DNA from: Xanthostigma xanthostigma
Taxonomy: Eukaryota; Arthropoda; Insecta; Raphidioptera; Raphidiidae
Assembly (NCBI GenBank): GCA_963575645.1
Contig: OY754469.1
Location: 36,786,753 to 36,850,752, forward strand
Reading direction: 5' to 3'
DNA: 64,000 nucleotides
In this document: positions 35,140 through 46,755 of the stretch, piece after piece
Layout: each line of letters opens with the position of its first letter
Position numbering within the stretch: position 1 is the first letter of the stretch
Notes under the pieces: model-generated
Told to the model about the DNA's origin: nothing
The model's input: the letters and a program-made list of their open reading frames with translations, nothing else
Database searches by the model: none
Made by a program: the position numbers and the translations under genes

Positions 35140-35215
35140 AGGTTGATGCCATCGTAACCTGCGCCTATTCCCACGTGATCAACTCCCGCGACGTCACGGA
35201 TATGGTTAATGTGAT
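35140..35215 (-). CDS. Dipeptidase (peptidase M19), internal exon A
   Basis: Internal exon of 76 nt on the minus strand, bounded by a TTACAG acceptor and a GTAAGT donor. With the split first codon it reads (D)HINHIRDVAGVDHVGIGAGYDGIN. This is the part of membrane (renal-type) dipeptidases just before the conserved GLEDVS segment; the Asp of GYDGIN aligns with the substrate-contacting Asp of the FDG motif in human DPEP1. M19 dipeptidases are zinc enzymes that cleave dipeptides, usually at the cell surface. The GIGAGYDGIN form is, from memory, the one seen in insect family members. The exon starts with the last two bases of a split codon and ends with two bases of a Leu codon finished by exon B, so the phases agree. 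The zinc-ligand half of the protein lies in upstream exons not found here. A Helitron-like terminus sits only about 30 nt upstream of the acceptor. Confidence 0.9.
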
Positions 35216-35245
35216 CTGTAACAAAAATGATAATTATATAAAACA

Positions 35246-35640
35246 ACTAGCGGTCCGTCCCGGTTTCATCCGGGTGCGGTAGATATAATTTTGCAAAATG
35301 TATATCGTTTGCGACCCGGCTTTTATCAGATTTGCTTCTGAATTGATAGCTTTGAGCGAATTCTAACAGATGTCACTACTTGGTACTAAAATTGTTTTTT
35401 TTGCTTGCTTCTGACTAATATCGTTGAGTAAATTCTAACAGATGTCGTTACATGCTACTAAAACAGTTTTTTTGAGAAAACACCGTAATTTTGCCAAAAT
35501 ATTTAATAAAAACTATCATATAGCGTAAGATGCACCAAGCACACCACATTCACAAAATTTCATTAAAATCTGGTCAAAGGTTTTGGAGATTAGCGCGGCC
35601 AAAATTGTGATACTGGAATTTTTTATATATGTATATAAGT
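35246..35640 (-). mobile_element. Helitron-like end next to exon A
   Basis: ACTAG (35246-35250) followed by CGGTCCGTCCCGG and CACCCGGATGAAACCGG in complement: the inverted form of the hairpin-CTAGT terminus. On the gene's strand it ends 30 nt before the exon A acceptor. The 5' border is not defined. Confidence 0.5.
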
Positions 35641-35884
35641 TTAGATGAGTCGACATAAAAACAATTTTTAAATATTCAAATGAGCATCGTCTACCTTAAA
35701 TAATACCGTTCGTTTTTTTAAGTACAGTTTCACAATATTTTATGGTTTAAAATAGATATTTCCTTGCGAACGACTGACGTCATTAACGCTTATGCGCTTA
35801 TAAATAAAATTGAAAACCTCATTGTGTTTATGAAAATTTTTCTAATAGAAAACATCATTTATTAAAAATAATTTTTAAATTACA

Positions 35885-36485
35885 CCATTAAGAAATGTAT
35901 TTGAAACAATTGTATAATAGTCAGAGTGCCCGTCGGCAAAAATTTTATTGACACATACTCTCCCCAAACTTTGTATAGTATGGCTTCATTAGGCCTAGTC
36001 TGACACCCATTTCCTCTATGACTTTTCTTGATTTTGGGGCGTTTTCCCTCTAAATTTTCCGAAAGATGTCGTTTTGACGACATGTTGGGTAGCTTAAAAA
36101 CTTCAACCAAAACGCTAAAATAATGTTCTCTGACAAATAAAACATGAACCATTTAAAATGTCTGACACCTCGAATATGTTCGACAAATTCGAGGTGTCAG
36201 ACATTTTAAATGGCTCATATTATTTGTCAGAGAATATTATTTTAGCGTTTTGGTTGAAGTTTTTAAGCTATCCAATTAAAAAAGCAAACAGTATGTATAA
36301 ACATGTTTCGGAAAATTTAGAGGGAAAACGCCCCAAAATCAAGAAAAGTCATAGAGGAAATAGGTGTCAGACTAGGCCTAATGAAGCCATATACAGAGTT
36401 TGGGGAGAGTATGTGTCAGTAACATTTTTGCCGACGGGCACTCTGGCTATAATACAATACAGTCATTTCAAAGATCTTTAAATGG
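35885..36485. repeat. Long palindrome with ORF-like arms
   Basis: Arms 35885-36178 and 36190-36485 pair along their lengths with an 11-nt spacer. Both arms, read outward, keep open a frame containing ENLEGKRPKIKKSHRGN and VWGEYVS plus FLPTGTL. They differ by several substitutions and a 3-nt gap. No family recognised; probably a foldback that captured a coding piece, or chance. Confidence 0.7.
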
Positions 36486-36911
36486 GTATGTGAATTATTT
36501 TTTCATTTTTTTTAAACATGTTTTAGGTAGTTCTAATTACAAAATCTTATATTAATACATATTGAAATATACACAAATTAACTTATTAAGCAGGAAAAGC
36601 ATGTTAAAGCTGTGCCGATATTTGAACGGTTCATAACCCGCCAATTTCGTAAACGACATCAAAAGATTGCGATGGTGTACATTCTTAGAGTGCATAATAC
36701 ATAATGCATCACGTTATCTATGCAAATTCGTATCTGCATTTATTAAGTTTATGAAATAAATTCAATAGCTTAGTAACGAACTTACTTTGATATGTAAGTG
36801 CCGCGTACCTACTTAGCTCTCTTTTGCTTGTATGTAGACTGCAGACAAATGACGTCACGTTTTGTTCGATAATAGATCAATTTTTTATTAACTTACTTCT
36901 TTATTGATATT

Positions 36912-37580
36912 TTTGACGTGATAACGTCTTATAAATTGATGAATCACCAATATTATAAATTGATAAAACACCGGCTGCATGTACGAAAAAGTGTAACGCG
37001 TAACGCATAACGCGTAACGTTCCGCCTGACCCTGTGCGTGCTTTTTGCTAATTTCTCGCTCAATTTAAATCAGATCGGTTTGAAACCAGTCTTAAACGAA
37101 AGAGGAGAACATTTTACATAGATTTCGTATAACAGAATTTGCCTAAACAGTTTTTTTATACAAATTGATATAGAAAAATATTTTATACAAATTTATATAG
37201 AAAAATAGCTGTATAAATGCAATGTTGTGTAATGCATGGCGCGACGCGGTCGGTTGTCTTTGTTTGCCGTACATGGAAATTAGAAGCAAACGTATGTCTT
37301 GTCTTAACATGAAAACGGCTGCATTTCTAATGTTTAATTCAATTTTTTGACATTAGTATATTGTGAAATGCAACGCCTTCTAAGTTAAGTATTGGAATAA
37401 CTAATTATTATTAGAACATAATACTTTGTAAGTTGCAAACGTCACTTTTGACATTTCTTATCATTCCGACACCAAGGATAAGCGGATTGAAACCAAATTT
37501 TGTGAGGTTTAGGTTATGTATTACGGAATACGTTATCACGTAAAACTATCGTCCGTAAACCGACTTTACAGACAACCAAT
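36912..37580 (+). mobile_element. Repeat family 9 (ACGTGATAACGT ends), copy 1
   Basis: Starts TTGACGTGATAACGTC and ends ACGTTATCACGT followed by CCGACTTTACAGACAACC; ends are conserved among copies at 38371-38580 (minus) and 60723-61315, while the middles differ. Contains CCGCCTGACCCTGTGCGTG. Non-coding, class unknown. Confidence 0.6.
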
Positions 37581-38093
37581 TTTTAAAAAAGAAAAAATAC
37601 CGAGAGATTATTATTTATAGCCCTTTATCTATTTTAATAATCTGTACAAAATGAAACAATATCCAAATCAAATGAAGATCTTTAACGAAGCCACTTTGTT
37701 GTATAACAATTGCTATAAAACAAAGTTTTTAATAGTATAAGTACTAAAATAAGTTCTTACTTTAAATAAAGCGCTTTAAAATTGAATTATAAGCCATTTG
37801 TAATAAATTGTTTTCTGTTTGTGTAGTCGTAAGATTAATAACAATCTTCAATTTTCCTGCGTTGCTAGTAGTCTAAGATCCGGCATTACAAAAATAAACC
37901 CTCATCTGTTAATTGAATAAAATACTGTTGTAAAGGCTGATTACAATATAAACAATTTAAAAATGTAAACCCAGCCAGGATAGTTCTGCAGTCATTAATT
38001 AATTAATTAATTAATTAATTAACAGTCAATTTTTTCCATCGCATGTTCATTGAATTATGCGAGTAGCCTTTCATATAACACTATGCTATAAAC

Positions 38094-38846
38094 CAGAGGC
38101 TCCCAAACTTTTTTGTCTCGTAGACCACTTGCCATGTTTTTCGGTTTTGGGTAGATCCCCTGCTTATCTAATATTGATTTTTTGCAAATTCATTAATTTT
38201 AAATGTATTTTTGACAACCGGTATAGTGCTACTCACTTTGAACGATTTAAATTTATAACGGTAGTGAAATGTAGTGGGAAATGTTTAGTTTTATACATTT
38301 ATTAATTAGATTCAAATTAAAATTTAATTTCTGTTAGGTACATAAAATAACTAAGCAAAAAAAAAAAATATTGGTTTTCTGTAAAGTCGGTTTACGGACG
38401 ATAATTTTACGTGATAACGTATTCCGCTCGAATATCATATTTAATAATCACGCACAGGGTCAGGCAGAACGTTAGGAACGTTAGGAACGCTAGGAACGTT
38501 ACACTTTTTCGTGCATGCAGCCGGTGTTTCATCTTTTTATATTGACGTGATTCATCAATTTATAAGACGTTATCACGTCAATAAATGCTTTTAGTGTGAG
38601 GGATGAACCTGATGCTTTAGTAATAAATTTTCAACATTTGGCATCAGCCATCAATTTAGTTAGATTTAATCTTAAATCTCTTCGGTTAACGATGTCCAGT
38701 TTGTTTCTTTTTTTGTTAGGAGATTCACTATCGTTGACCCCCATTTTCATTTCATGGACCCCCAATTTTTTTTCCCCCTGACATGGACCCCTTGCAAGTT
38801 GTCGTCGACCCCTGGGGGTCGATATAGACCACTTTGGGAATCACTG
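38094..38846. mobile_element. hAT MITE family 10 (CAGAGG ends), copy 1
   Basis: Perfect 8-bp duplication CTATAAAC (38086-38093, 38847-38854). Ends CAGAGGCTCCCAAAC and inverted CAGTGATTCCCAAAG. Copy of family 9 (38371-38580) is inserted in it; compared with 41259-41796 the insertion point is clear. Confidence 0.88.
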
Positions 38847-39286
38847 CTATAAACCTTGTTAACTATGACTACAAGAGTTACCTGCAGTCATAGGTAATGT
38901 AAGTAAACTGAACTTAATTCCCTCACGTCTAAATTGATAAAATAATTAATGACTATATTAAATCGCATCGAATTATGAATACGATAACATTTGGCTGATG
39001 GAAAAGTAATGCAGCCTGAAATAAACAATATAAACCATTTATCGCGACTGAAAAAATTATAAAAAAAATGATTGTTAATTAATTAATGTTAATGGTAGCA
39101 GAACTATCCTGGCAGAGATTACATTTTTCAATTCTTTATATTGTAATCAGCCTTTACAACACTATTTTATTCAATTAACAGATGAGGGTATATTTTTGTA
39201 ATGCCGGATCTTAGACTATAAGAAACAGTAATTTTGAGAATATTACATTAGAGACAGTTAATGTAACAATACTTGCTACTATAGTA

Positions 39287-40070
39287 TACAGGCTGTCCCA
39301 CGACATGATTGCCATAGTCTGGGACTGTGTTGCTGGGGTGATTTCAAGTCAAAAATGTCTAATGAACATATACCCGAAACGCTATCCTAACTGAGCTAGA
39401 AGCATTTGAAATTTTAAATAAGTAAGTCCACTAATGCAGGTATTAGGTTCGGCTGTTGGTTTTGTTATTATTAAAAAGATCAGGTGGCTGTGAATCACTA
39501 TTAGTATTTATTCGTGCTGATCCTGAGACTCTTCGCAGAGCTACCACTTCAATTCTAAGAAGAGCTAGACCAGGCCTGGGCAAATGGCGGCCCGCGGGCC
39601 AGATCCGGCCCGCAGCACAATTTTGTCCGGCCCGCGAGGTATTTTATAAATTTTAGAAAAATAGTAAAGAAATAGCAAGGGCCAGAACAAACGAAAAAAG
39701 GACTTTTTTGCTGTGGAAATGAAAAGAGCTTTTTTTTGCTCTTCAAATTAAATGCGGAAATTGAATGTTAAGACCTTTTTTTTTTGCTCTTCAAATTTTT
39801 GGCCCGCGGTCAAATTTTCATCAGCTATGTGGCCCGGCAATCAAAAGATTTGCCCGTACCTGAGCTAGACTATGTATATAGCAACTGGGTGAACATTTTG
39901 AGCAACTAATTCAATACAGCGATTTCTTTTTAAATGATTTTAATTAGTAGAGAATTCCTACTACTACTTATCTAGAATTTCCGGGTATATTCATTAGCCA
40001 TTTATAACTTGAAATCACCCTAGCAACACAGTCCCAGGCTATGGCAGCCATGTCGTGGGACACCCTGTAT
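39287..40070. mobile_element. TIR element (GTCCCACGACATG), nested host
   Basis: Ends TACAGGCTGTCCCACGACAT and inverted TACAGGGTGTCCCACGACAT; TA adjoins both ends. It contains hAT MITE 39571-39862. No transposase. Confidence 0.75.
39571..39862. mobile_element. hAT MITE family 1, copy 2
   Basis: 292 bp with a perfect 8-bp duplication AGCTAGAC (39563-39570, 39863-39870). Ends CAGGCCTGGGCAAATGG and inverted CAGGTACGGGCAAATC. Confidence 0.9.
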
Positions 40071-40672
40071 ATAAATAAAAAAACTATGGTTTTATTAAAT
40101 TTTAAATGTATATTATATCAACGTAAACGTCGCAATATATATATGGGAGATTTATTGCTCTTGATAATTTTTCTACTTGAGTGATACGGGGCCGGAAAAC
40201 TAATCATAAATAAAACAATTAAACATTTCTTTAATAAATCTTGTTTACCTAGTCTCGGAAAAAAATAATTAGTGCACATAGCAATTATTGTCATCAATTA
40301 TATTGTTCATGTTTCGTGGGACTTGAAAACATCATTAACAATTAAACACAACAAACGATCATATAGTTCTATCGGCAAACAAGTAAAAAAGTCAGTGGCT
40401 GATCTAGGAGGGAAGAAAAATCCAGTCCAGATTTAAGGACTGACAACTGGTATCAGCTCTAAATATCAAAGACAAAATATCCAAAGCAAAAAGGACTCAA
40501 TGCATACAATCTGACTTTCAACTCCATCTATTTTCTCAACTGATTTTATTAATGTATTTTCAAGTTTTTAGTTTCTACTTCTCACGCAGCGTAGAAGTCT
40601 CAGCCAATAAAAAAATACGTTTGACAACTCTTAATCTCTATTTAATAAAAGTTTTTTCTGATTGGTCGCTTT

Positions 40673-40964
40673 CATGCCTGGGCAAATAGCGGGCCGTATC
40701 AGGGCCGGAGTAGACTCTTGTCCGGCCCGCGAAGCATTTTATAAATTATTATTATAAGAGCGAAAATAGTTTGCCAATATAATTTGGCGCATAAAAAATT
40801 TTTTAGAAAAATAGTAAATATAGCAAGGGCCACAACAGACGAAAAAACCCTTTTTGTTGCGGAAATGAAAGGACCTTTTTTTTGCTCTGCAAATTTTTTT
40901 TGGCACACGGTCAAATTTTCATCAGCAATGTGGCCCGGCGATCAAAAGATTTGCCCGCCCCTTG
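40673..40964. mobile_element. hAT MITE family 1, copy 3
   Basis: Same family as 39571-39862 and of the same length (292 bp); ends CATGCCTGGGCAAATAG and inverted CAAGGGGCGGGCAAATC. I could not see a matching octamer. Confidence 0.75.
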
Positions 40965-41258
40965 TCTATGCCTTACCCTGAAGTGATTAGATTAGATATG
41001 GAAGGATACGTTGAAAACTACGGGGGTCGATTAGTCCGGACAGGTTCTACTGTATTTAACAAATTACCTAAAATAACCATCGACTTTAATATATTCAAAA
41101 GAGTTTTAAATACATTTTTGGTTAACTAATATTTTTATTTATTAGATGAGTTTTATAACTCCATTTTGTAATTTGAATTTTTATGGCATTTCATATTATT
41201 CGAAGGACATTGTCAAATACAAATAATGAGAAATTTATCTACGGTATACTATCTACAA

Positions 41259-41796
41259 CAGAGGTCCCCAAACTTTTTTGTCTCGTAAACCACTTGCCAT
41301 GTTTTTCGGTTTTGGGTAGACCCCTTGCTTATCTGATATTGACTTTTTTCAAATTCATTAATTTCAAATGTATTTTTGACAACCGGTATAGTGCTACTCA
41401 CTTTGAACGATTTAAATTTATAACGGTAGTGAAATGTAGTGTGAAATGTTTAGTTTTATACATTTATTAATTTAGGCTCAAATTAAACGAATCAAATTAA
41501 AATTTACTTTCTGTTACATAAAATAACTAAGCAGAAAATAAATGCTTTTAGTGTGAGGGATGAACCTGATGCTTTAATAATAAATTTTCAACATTTGGCA
41601 TCAATTTAGTTAGATTTAATCTTAAATCTCTTCGGTTAACGATGTCCAGTTTGTTTCTTTTTTTGTTAGGAGATTCACTATCGTTGACCCCCATTTTTAT
41701 TTCACGGACCCCCAATTTTTTTTCCCGCTGACATGGACCCCTTGCAAGTTGTCGTAGACCCCTGGGGGTCCATATAGACCACTTTGGGAATCACTG
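41259..41796. mobile_element. hAT MITE family 10, copy 2
   Basis: Perfect duplication ATCTACAA (41251-41258, 41797-41804). Highly similar to 38094-38846 without the inserted family 9 segment. Confidence 0.9.
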
Positions 41797-41856
41797 ATCT
41801 ACAATAAAAATTAACAATCAATAAAATTATAATGTTCACCAAGAAATGGAATTAAA

Positions 41857-42355
41857 GGACCCCTACAAACCTTATGGGATTTAGTTCTCGGTTAAATTGA
41901 TCGAAAATGGTTTTATTTTATAGTTTAAAGGTCACTAAGAAAAAGTGTCCAAAAACCAATAGATTTCTAGCTACAGATATGTTTAGCGAGATTTTAGATA
42001 CATATAGGCATATCCATTGAATTCACAATCTTAAAAATTCCCAAGCTCTAGAAAAATGTTTTCGAGTGCGCTGAATCGGAATATGACATTATTTTATACA
42101 GGTTTACCTAGAGTTCGACTATTTTTCTATTATTAAAAAATAAGCACAAAAGTTGAACATGGAACATATTTGTGAATTCAATGTATTATCCCTATATCTA
42201 AGATCTCGCTAAACATATCTGTAGCTAAAAATCTATTGCCTTTTGGGCTATGCGCTCATGGACACTTTTTGTTAGTGACCTTTACACTATAAAATAAAAC
42301 AATTTTCGATCAATTTAACCCATAAGGTTTGTGCAGGGTCCTTTTGTGGTAGAAT
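41857..42355. repeat. Foldback family 11, copy 1
   Basis: Ends AAGGACCCCTACAAACC and inverted AAAGGACCCTGCACAAACC; arms of about 180 bp around an asymmetric centre. Copy 2 is at 54176-54735, with the centre in opposite orientation. Confidence 0.7.
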
Positions 42356-43086
42356 ACTCGAATCGTATTGATTGGACTTTGTAGATATTTAAGTTATAGA
42401 AGCTCAACAACAGAGATCACAAGCGTCTTATAATAGCTTTTAAACGCGGGTTGGGAGCGTCTGGCTGACTGACTTAACGAAACTAAACTCTGATTCGGCC
42501 CTGAAAAAAGCAGTGTAACAAGAATCTAAGAAGTGTATTAATTGTTGTAAGACGACATTATATCCTTATCCGTTTGTCTGTTTGTAAATGGCGGGTAATT
42601 TAAATTGCCTTTTACGAGATTTGTTCGTGTTGGCAGCAATCAACATTTAAACGTTATCTGCCGTTAACGTATCGTTAATGGTTCGTTTACGCATTAATGA
42701 GGCAACTACTAAACGAGTCGTTAAGATCAGAGTTCAGTCACTGTCAATTGTGAAACCAACACCGGATTTCCTAAGATAGCGGTACACTGTAATATTGCGG
42801 TCGTTATATAACGCTGAATGGCGTCACAAAAAACTTGTGCATAGAATTAAATGTGGGTCCAATACAATAAGTCGATGTGCTCAAATTTTGACTTTTTTTA
42901 AGTCGCAGAAAACGCTAAATTTTGACTTTTCAAAAAAGAACTTTACGAATTATTAACAAATTTTCTCAAAAATACGTAAAAACTTTTCGTCTTTCACTGT
43001 CATTTTTTTAATCTAACCAATCAGAAATCACATATATAGGTACACGTCATAACAACTGGTGTAGAATTACTGTATTACTATCTCAT

Positions 43087-43460
43087 TTTGTATAAACGAC
43101 CCCGTAACTGTTTTTTTTAAAGGACTCTCCCCAAACGCCATCTCCTTTTCACTGCGCAAAAAAACCCATCGCATATCGATAGGATCCCGTAATTGTTTTT
43201 TGTACACGACCCCGTAATTGTTTTTATACACGTCCTCGTAATTGTTTTTAGAACTCCCCCCAAACGCTCTCCCCTTTTCACTGCGCAAAAAAAAACGCCA
43301 ACGCGTCGACACGACCCCGTAATTGTTTTTTTAAGAACTCCCCTCAGACGCCCTCTCCTTTTCACTGCGCAAAAAAACCGCCATAGCATTGATACGACCC
43401 CGTTATTCTTTTTTAAAGAACTCCCCTCAAACGCCTTTCCCTTTTCACTGCGCAAAAAAA
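43087..43460. repeat. Tandem array, four units of about 84 bp or more
   Basis: Each unit has CGACCCCGTAATTGTTTTT, then AACTCCCC(T/C)CAAACGCC, CTTTTCACTGCGCAAAAAAA and an ATCGCAT-like end. The second unit contains extra partial copies of the CCCCGTAATTG part. Related monomer at 19185-19266. Satellite or minisatellite. Confidence 0.8.
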
Positions 43461-44987
43461 ATAATCAATTTTCCGTACTTAAAACGGCTAAGAACACTGT
43501 TATATGTTATATAAAATAATAATAATTGTGTATTTCCAATGGATATTTTGCACATCGAGTTATCGTACTCTAACCAGTAAATATATATCTGGTAGTAATC
43601 CATTTACTTCTATATGCACTCGTTTTTGTGTTACGTCATTCACGTCATATTATTACGGCCGAAATATTACGTAACCGCTAATTAGGAAACCAAGGCTTTA
43701 ACGTTTAGCGAATCACTGTGAAATACAAACAAATCCTGATTTTTGAGACGAGCGTGGTAGGGATATAGTCGAAACAAAGTTGTTTGGATGTACGTTATGA
43801 ATTCATCTACATGAAGCCAATTCACTCTGGCCGGTGTATTAAAAAAATGTCACGAGAGTCTCATGAAGATACTCAAAGAGATTCCAGGTATGTCTTCTGT
43901 GCATGAGTCGATTGTCCCCAAAAACAAGAGGGCTCTTCCTATTTATGTCGGGCTGGCACCACTGACGAATTTAGGGAAGGATCGCATGATTCAAGGCTTT
44001 TAGGCGACTACGATCGAGGTCCCGCTATCATCGAAATGTAAATAGACCTTAATACGTGAATATCGTGTTCGTTGTATTATTAAATGTTCACGGAAAATAG
44101 AAATTTATAACAAATACATTGCTTTATGTGCATTTATCAATCTTGTACGATAAATTGTGCTTGTAAGAAATAAATTTAAAAAACACAAACAAATATCTAT
44201 GCTCCATTTACAAGAATAAATGCTAGTTTATTTTCTATAGCGAAATCTCACATATGGCATTGCATAAGAGCTCGTGACCAAAAATTATAATAATTTTATC
44301 AAAATCGTTCCAGCCGTTTCTTGTTTCGAACAAAAGTATTGCAAAAAAGTGGATTTTATACGGAATCTCGCGAATATAAAATGATATTGACATTGCCAGG
44401 GAGTCCAATCGAAGCGCAATTATGTTAATATTATCCGAAAGAAATTTTGTAAAAATCGGTTCAAAAGACGGCAAAGAAATGTATTTTAGAATTTTTTGAA
44501 AAAGTTTTCTTAAGTGTAATTTGATCATATTGAAAGTTAATCGTGTGGACAGCAAGAATCGAATTTGTAGAGTTCTTGTATATACACGACTCACCTCACA
44601 GCTTGTTTATTTTTTCGAACGCTGGGCTATCATTTTGATCTTTGGTAAATGTGCTTAGAAGCACAAAATATGAAAGCAATGTTCAAGGTCTAGGTTATTA
44701 TTATTCCTAATATCTATTATTTTATCGAAAGTATTGGTTAGTGAATCATTTTACCGATTTAGAACAGGTTAGGGAACAAACCTAGTTCTTGTGAAACGGG
44801 TAATAAAACAATCTATATTTAAGCCACTTAGGCTATTTTGAAAAATTCTAATTATCATCAAATTATAAACAGAGAAAACTATTTTTAGTTTTACCGTTGG
44901 GTAAGCAAGAGTTCAAGGGACCGTGATTTCTTTTTCGCTTACCTATATGGAGGTTTTTTTACTAACCCGAGTTTCTAGCTTATAGAG

Positions 44988-45236
44988 CAGGTCTGGGCAA
45001 ATGGCGGCCCGCGGGCTGGATCCGGCCCGCAGCGCAATTTTGTCCGGCCTGCGAAGCATTTTAGAAAAATAGTAAAATGCGGAAATAGAATGTGGGGACC
45101 TTTTTAGTGTATTTGCCATAAGGCACTTACACTATTGGCGTCGGTCGGATGGCGGGACCTAGGGGTCGGACCAAAATTTCTCGACGTTTCATAAGTTTCT
45201 AAGAAGCTTGGCACCATTTTTGGAAATGTTTATATA

Positions 45237-45332
<96 letters not shown>

Positions 45333-46003
45333 ACCACGATAACTCTCGACAGACTTAATCGATTTAAACGAAATTTGGTCCACATCTTAGAATCCATCAT
45401 CGCAAGAAGCCTATTTAAAATGGGCCCGATCGGGCCATTTTAAGGGGGGTATTTAGGGGTTGAAAAATGTTTTTGGGCCCAAAAATACGGAAAAAATTCT
45501 CAGAATCACTTCAAATTTGAAATTTAATCCTTTAGTAATTATTGAAATGTGCTGCTAAAATTTAAATAAAATCGGCCCGACAGGACCGGACTTACAAATT
45601 TTATGAAATCGCAAGTTTACTGATATGAATTTACATACTGAAGGGTGTATATAATTTGGTACAGATGTTGAATTGGTATGTAGTATTGAAATTAAGTAAA
45701 AAAATGTTGTTTTAAGGGGTGTATTAGAGGATAATTTTTTTTATTTTGTCCAAAAACAAAGTTGAGTTCATACAATAGAGCCACACTGCTTATATAAGCA
45801 AATACACTATATTGTCGGCAGGGTTTCGCACTGCGACCCGAGTTTTTTTTTTCCTACAAATGCGGAAATAGAATGCGAGGACCTTTTTTGCTTTTTGCTC
45901 TGCAAATTTTTGGCCCGCGGTGAAATTTTCATCTGCCATACGGCCCGCGGTCAAATTTTCATCAGCTTTGTGGCCCGCCGATCAAAAGATTTGCCCGCCC
46001 CTG
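44988..46003. mobile_element. hAT MITE family 1, copy 4, split by insertion
   Basis: Perfect 8-bp duplication TTATAGAG (44980-44987, 46004-46011) and family ends. About 750 bp (45107-45856) is inserted. A segment around ATGCGGAAATAGAATG lies on both sides of the insert (about 45075 and 45861). Confidence 0.85.
45107..45856. mobile_element. Unclassified element with (TA)n, copy 1
   Basis: Contains a long TA microsatellite (45230-45329), CTCTCGACAGACTTAATCG, CGGGCCATTTTAAGGGG and the 3' end GGCAGGGTTTCGCACTGC followed by GACCCGAG. Most of it is repeated at 52404-52888 (CTCTCGACAGACTCG to GACCCGAG). Non-coding. Confidence 0.6.
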
Positions 46004-46532
46004 TTATAGAGGTACAGGAGTGTTAAAAACTTCAAGTCTCTATCTATCAATTACAAAGTTCCACCCGGAGACATACAGGAAAGTGAGTTAATAAGAACGT
46101 GGTAAAAAATCATATTTTCAATTTTGGATCACGAGCTCTAGGACTATAGTACATTACAATGTGATACCATCAATGCAAGTCCACTATATACGAGCAGAAT
46201 AAATAACCAACAACCGATTTTTGTATTTTTATTCACTTCTAGCGATAAGTTATCGGAAAATTGTTCAAACTTGCACGGAGAAAATAGAACTGACCAATCG
46301 TCGATACCGATCATTTTTTGACGTAGGACTGCGTTTATATTCGCAGGTGTATCGCCATTGAGTTCGACTTAGTCGCTGCACACGAGGCTGGTTTTGCCGC
46401 TAAATTCCTTGCTAGGTTTCCCTGCTAGGCAGTTGCGGAGTTAAGGCCGCTGTACACGAGGCTAGAACCGGTGCTAGATTCCTTGCTAGATTTGCCTACT
46501 AGTTTTCTAGCGCTGGTTTTCTTGAATGCTGT

Positions 46533-46728
46533 TGTTGTAGGTTTTTGCAAAAAAAAGAACGACCTTCTTTTCAAAACGTTTTTAATACAATCTCATTTCA
46601 ACCAAAAAAATACAATAATTTTATATTAACAGAAAGAATTTGTTACTTAATAAATGAACAATTATGCAACATACAAAATTGAATTTAAGACAGTCTCTGT
46701 TACAAATAAGAGGCTTTTACATTCAACA
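46533..46728 (-). repeat. BEL element 3' LTR (left on the plus strand)
   Basis: Starts TGTTGTAGG and ends TTCAACA on the plus strand; matches 50238-50433 throughout. Confidence 0.95.
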
Positions 46729-46730
46729 TG

Positions 46731-46738
46731 CCCCCCCC
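46731..46738 (-). other. Polypurine tract of the BEL element
   Basis: Run of eight G on the minus strand, two nt before the 3' LTR. Confidence 0.7.
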
Positions 46739-46755
46739 GTTGAAGGCTCGTGCCT

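Noticed and set aside
38057-38305. Similar open frames at 38057-38305 and 41183-41470
   Set aside because: Both lie in copies of the non-coding hAT MITE family 10; similarity reflects the repeat.
43067-43519. Three overlapping open frames on both strands
   Set aside because: They are produced by the tandem units at 43087-43460; no protein family signal.
45189-45443. Open frames on both strands over 45189-45443
   Set aside because: They are translations of the TA microsatellite (Tyr-Ile repeats).
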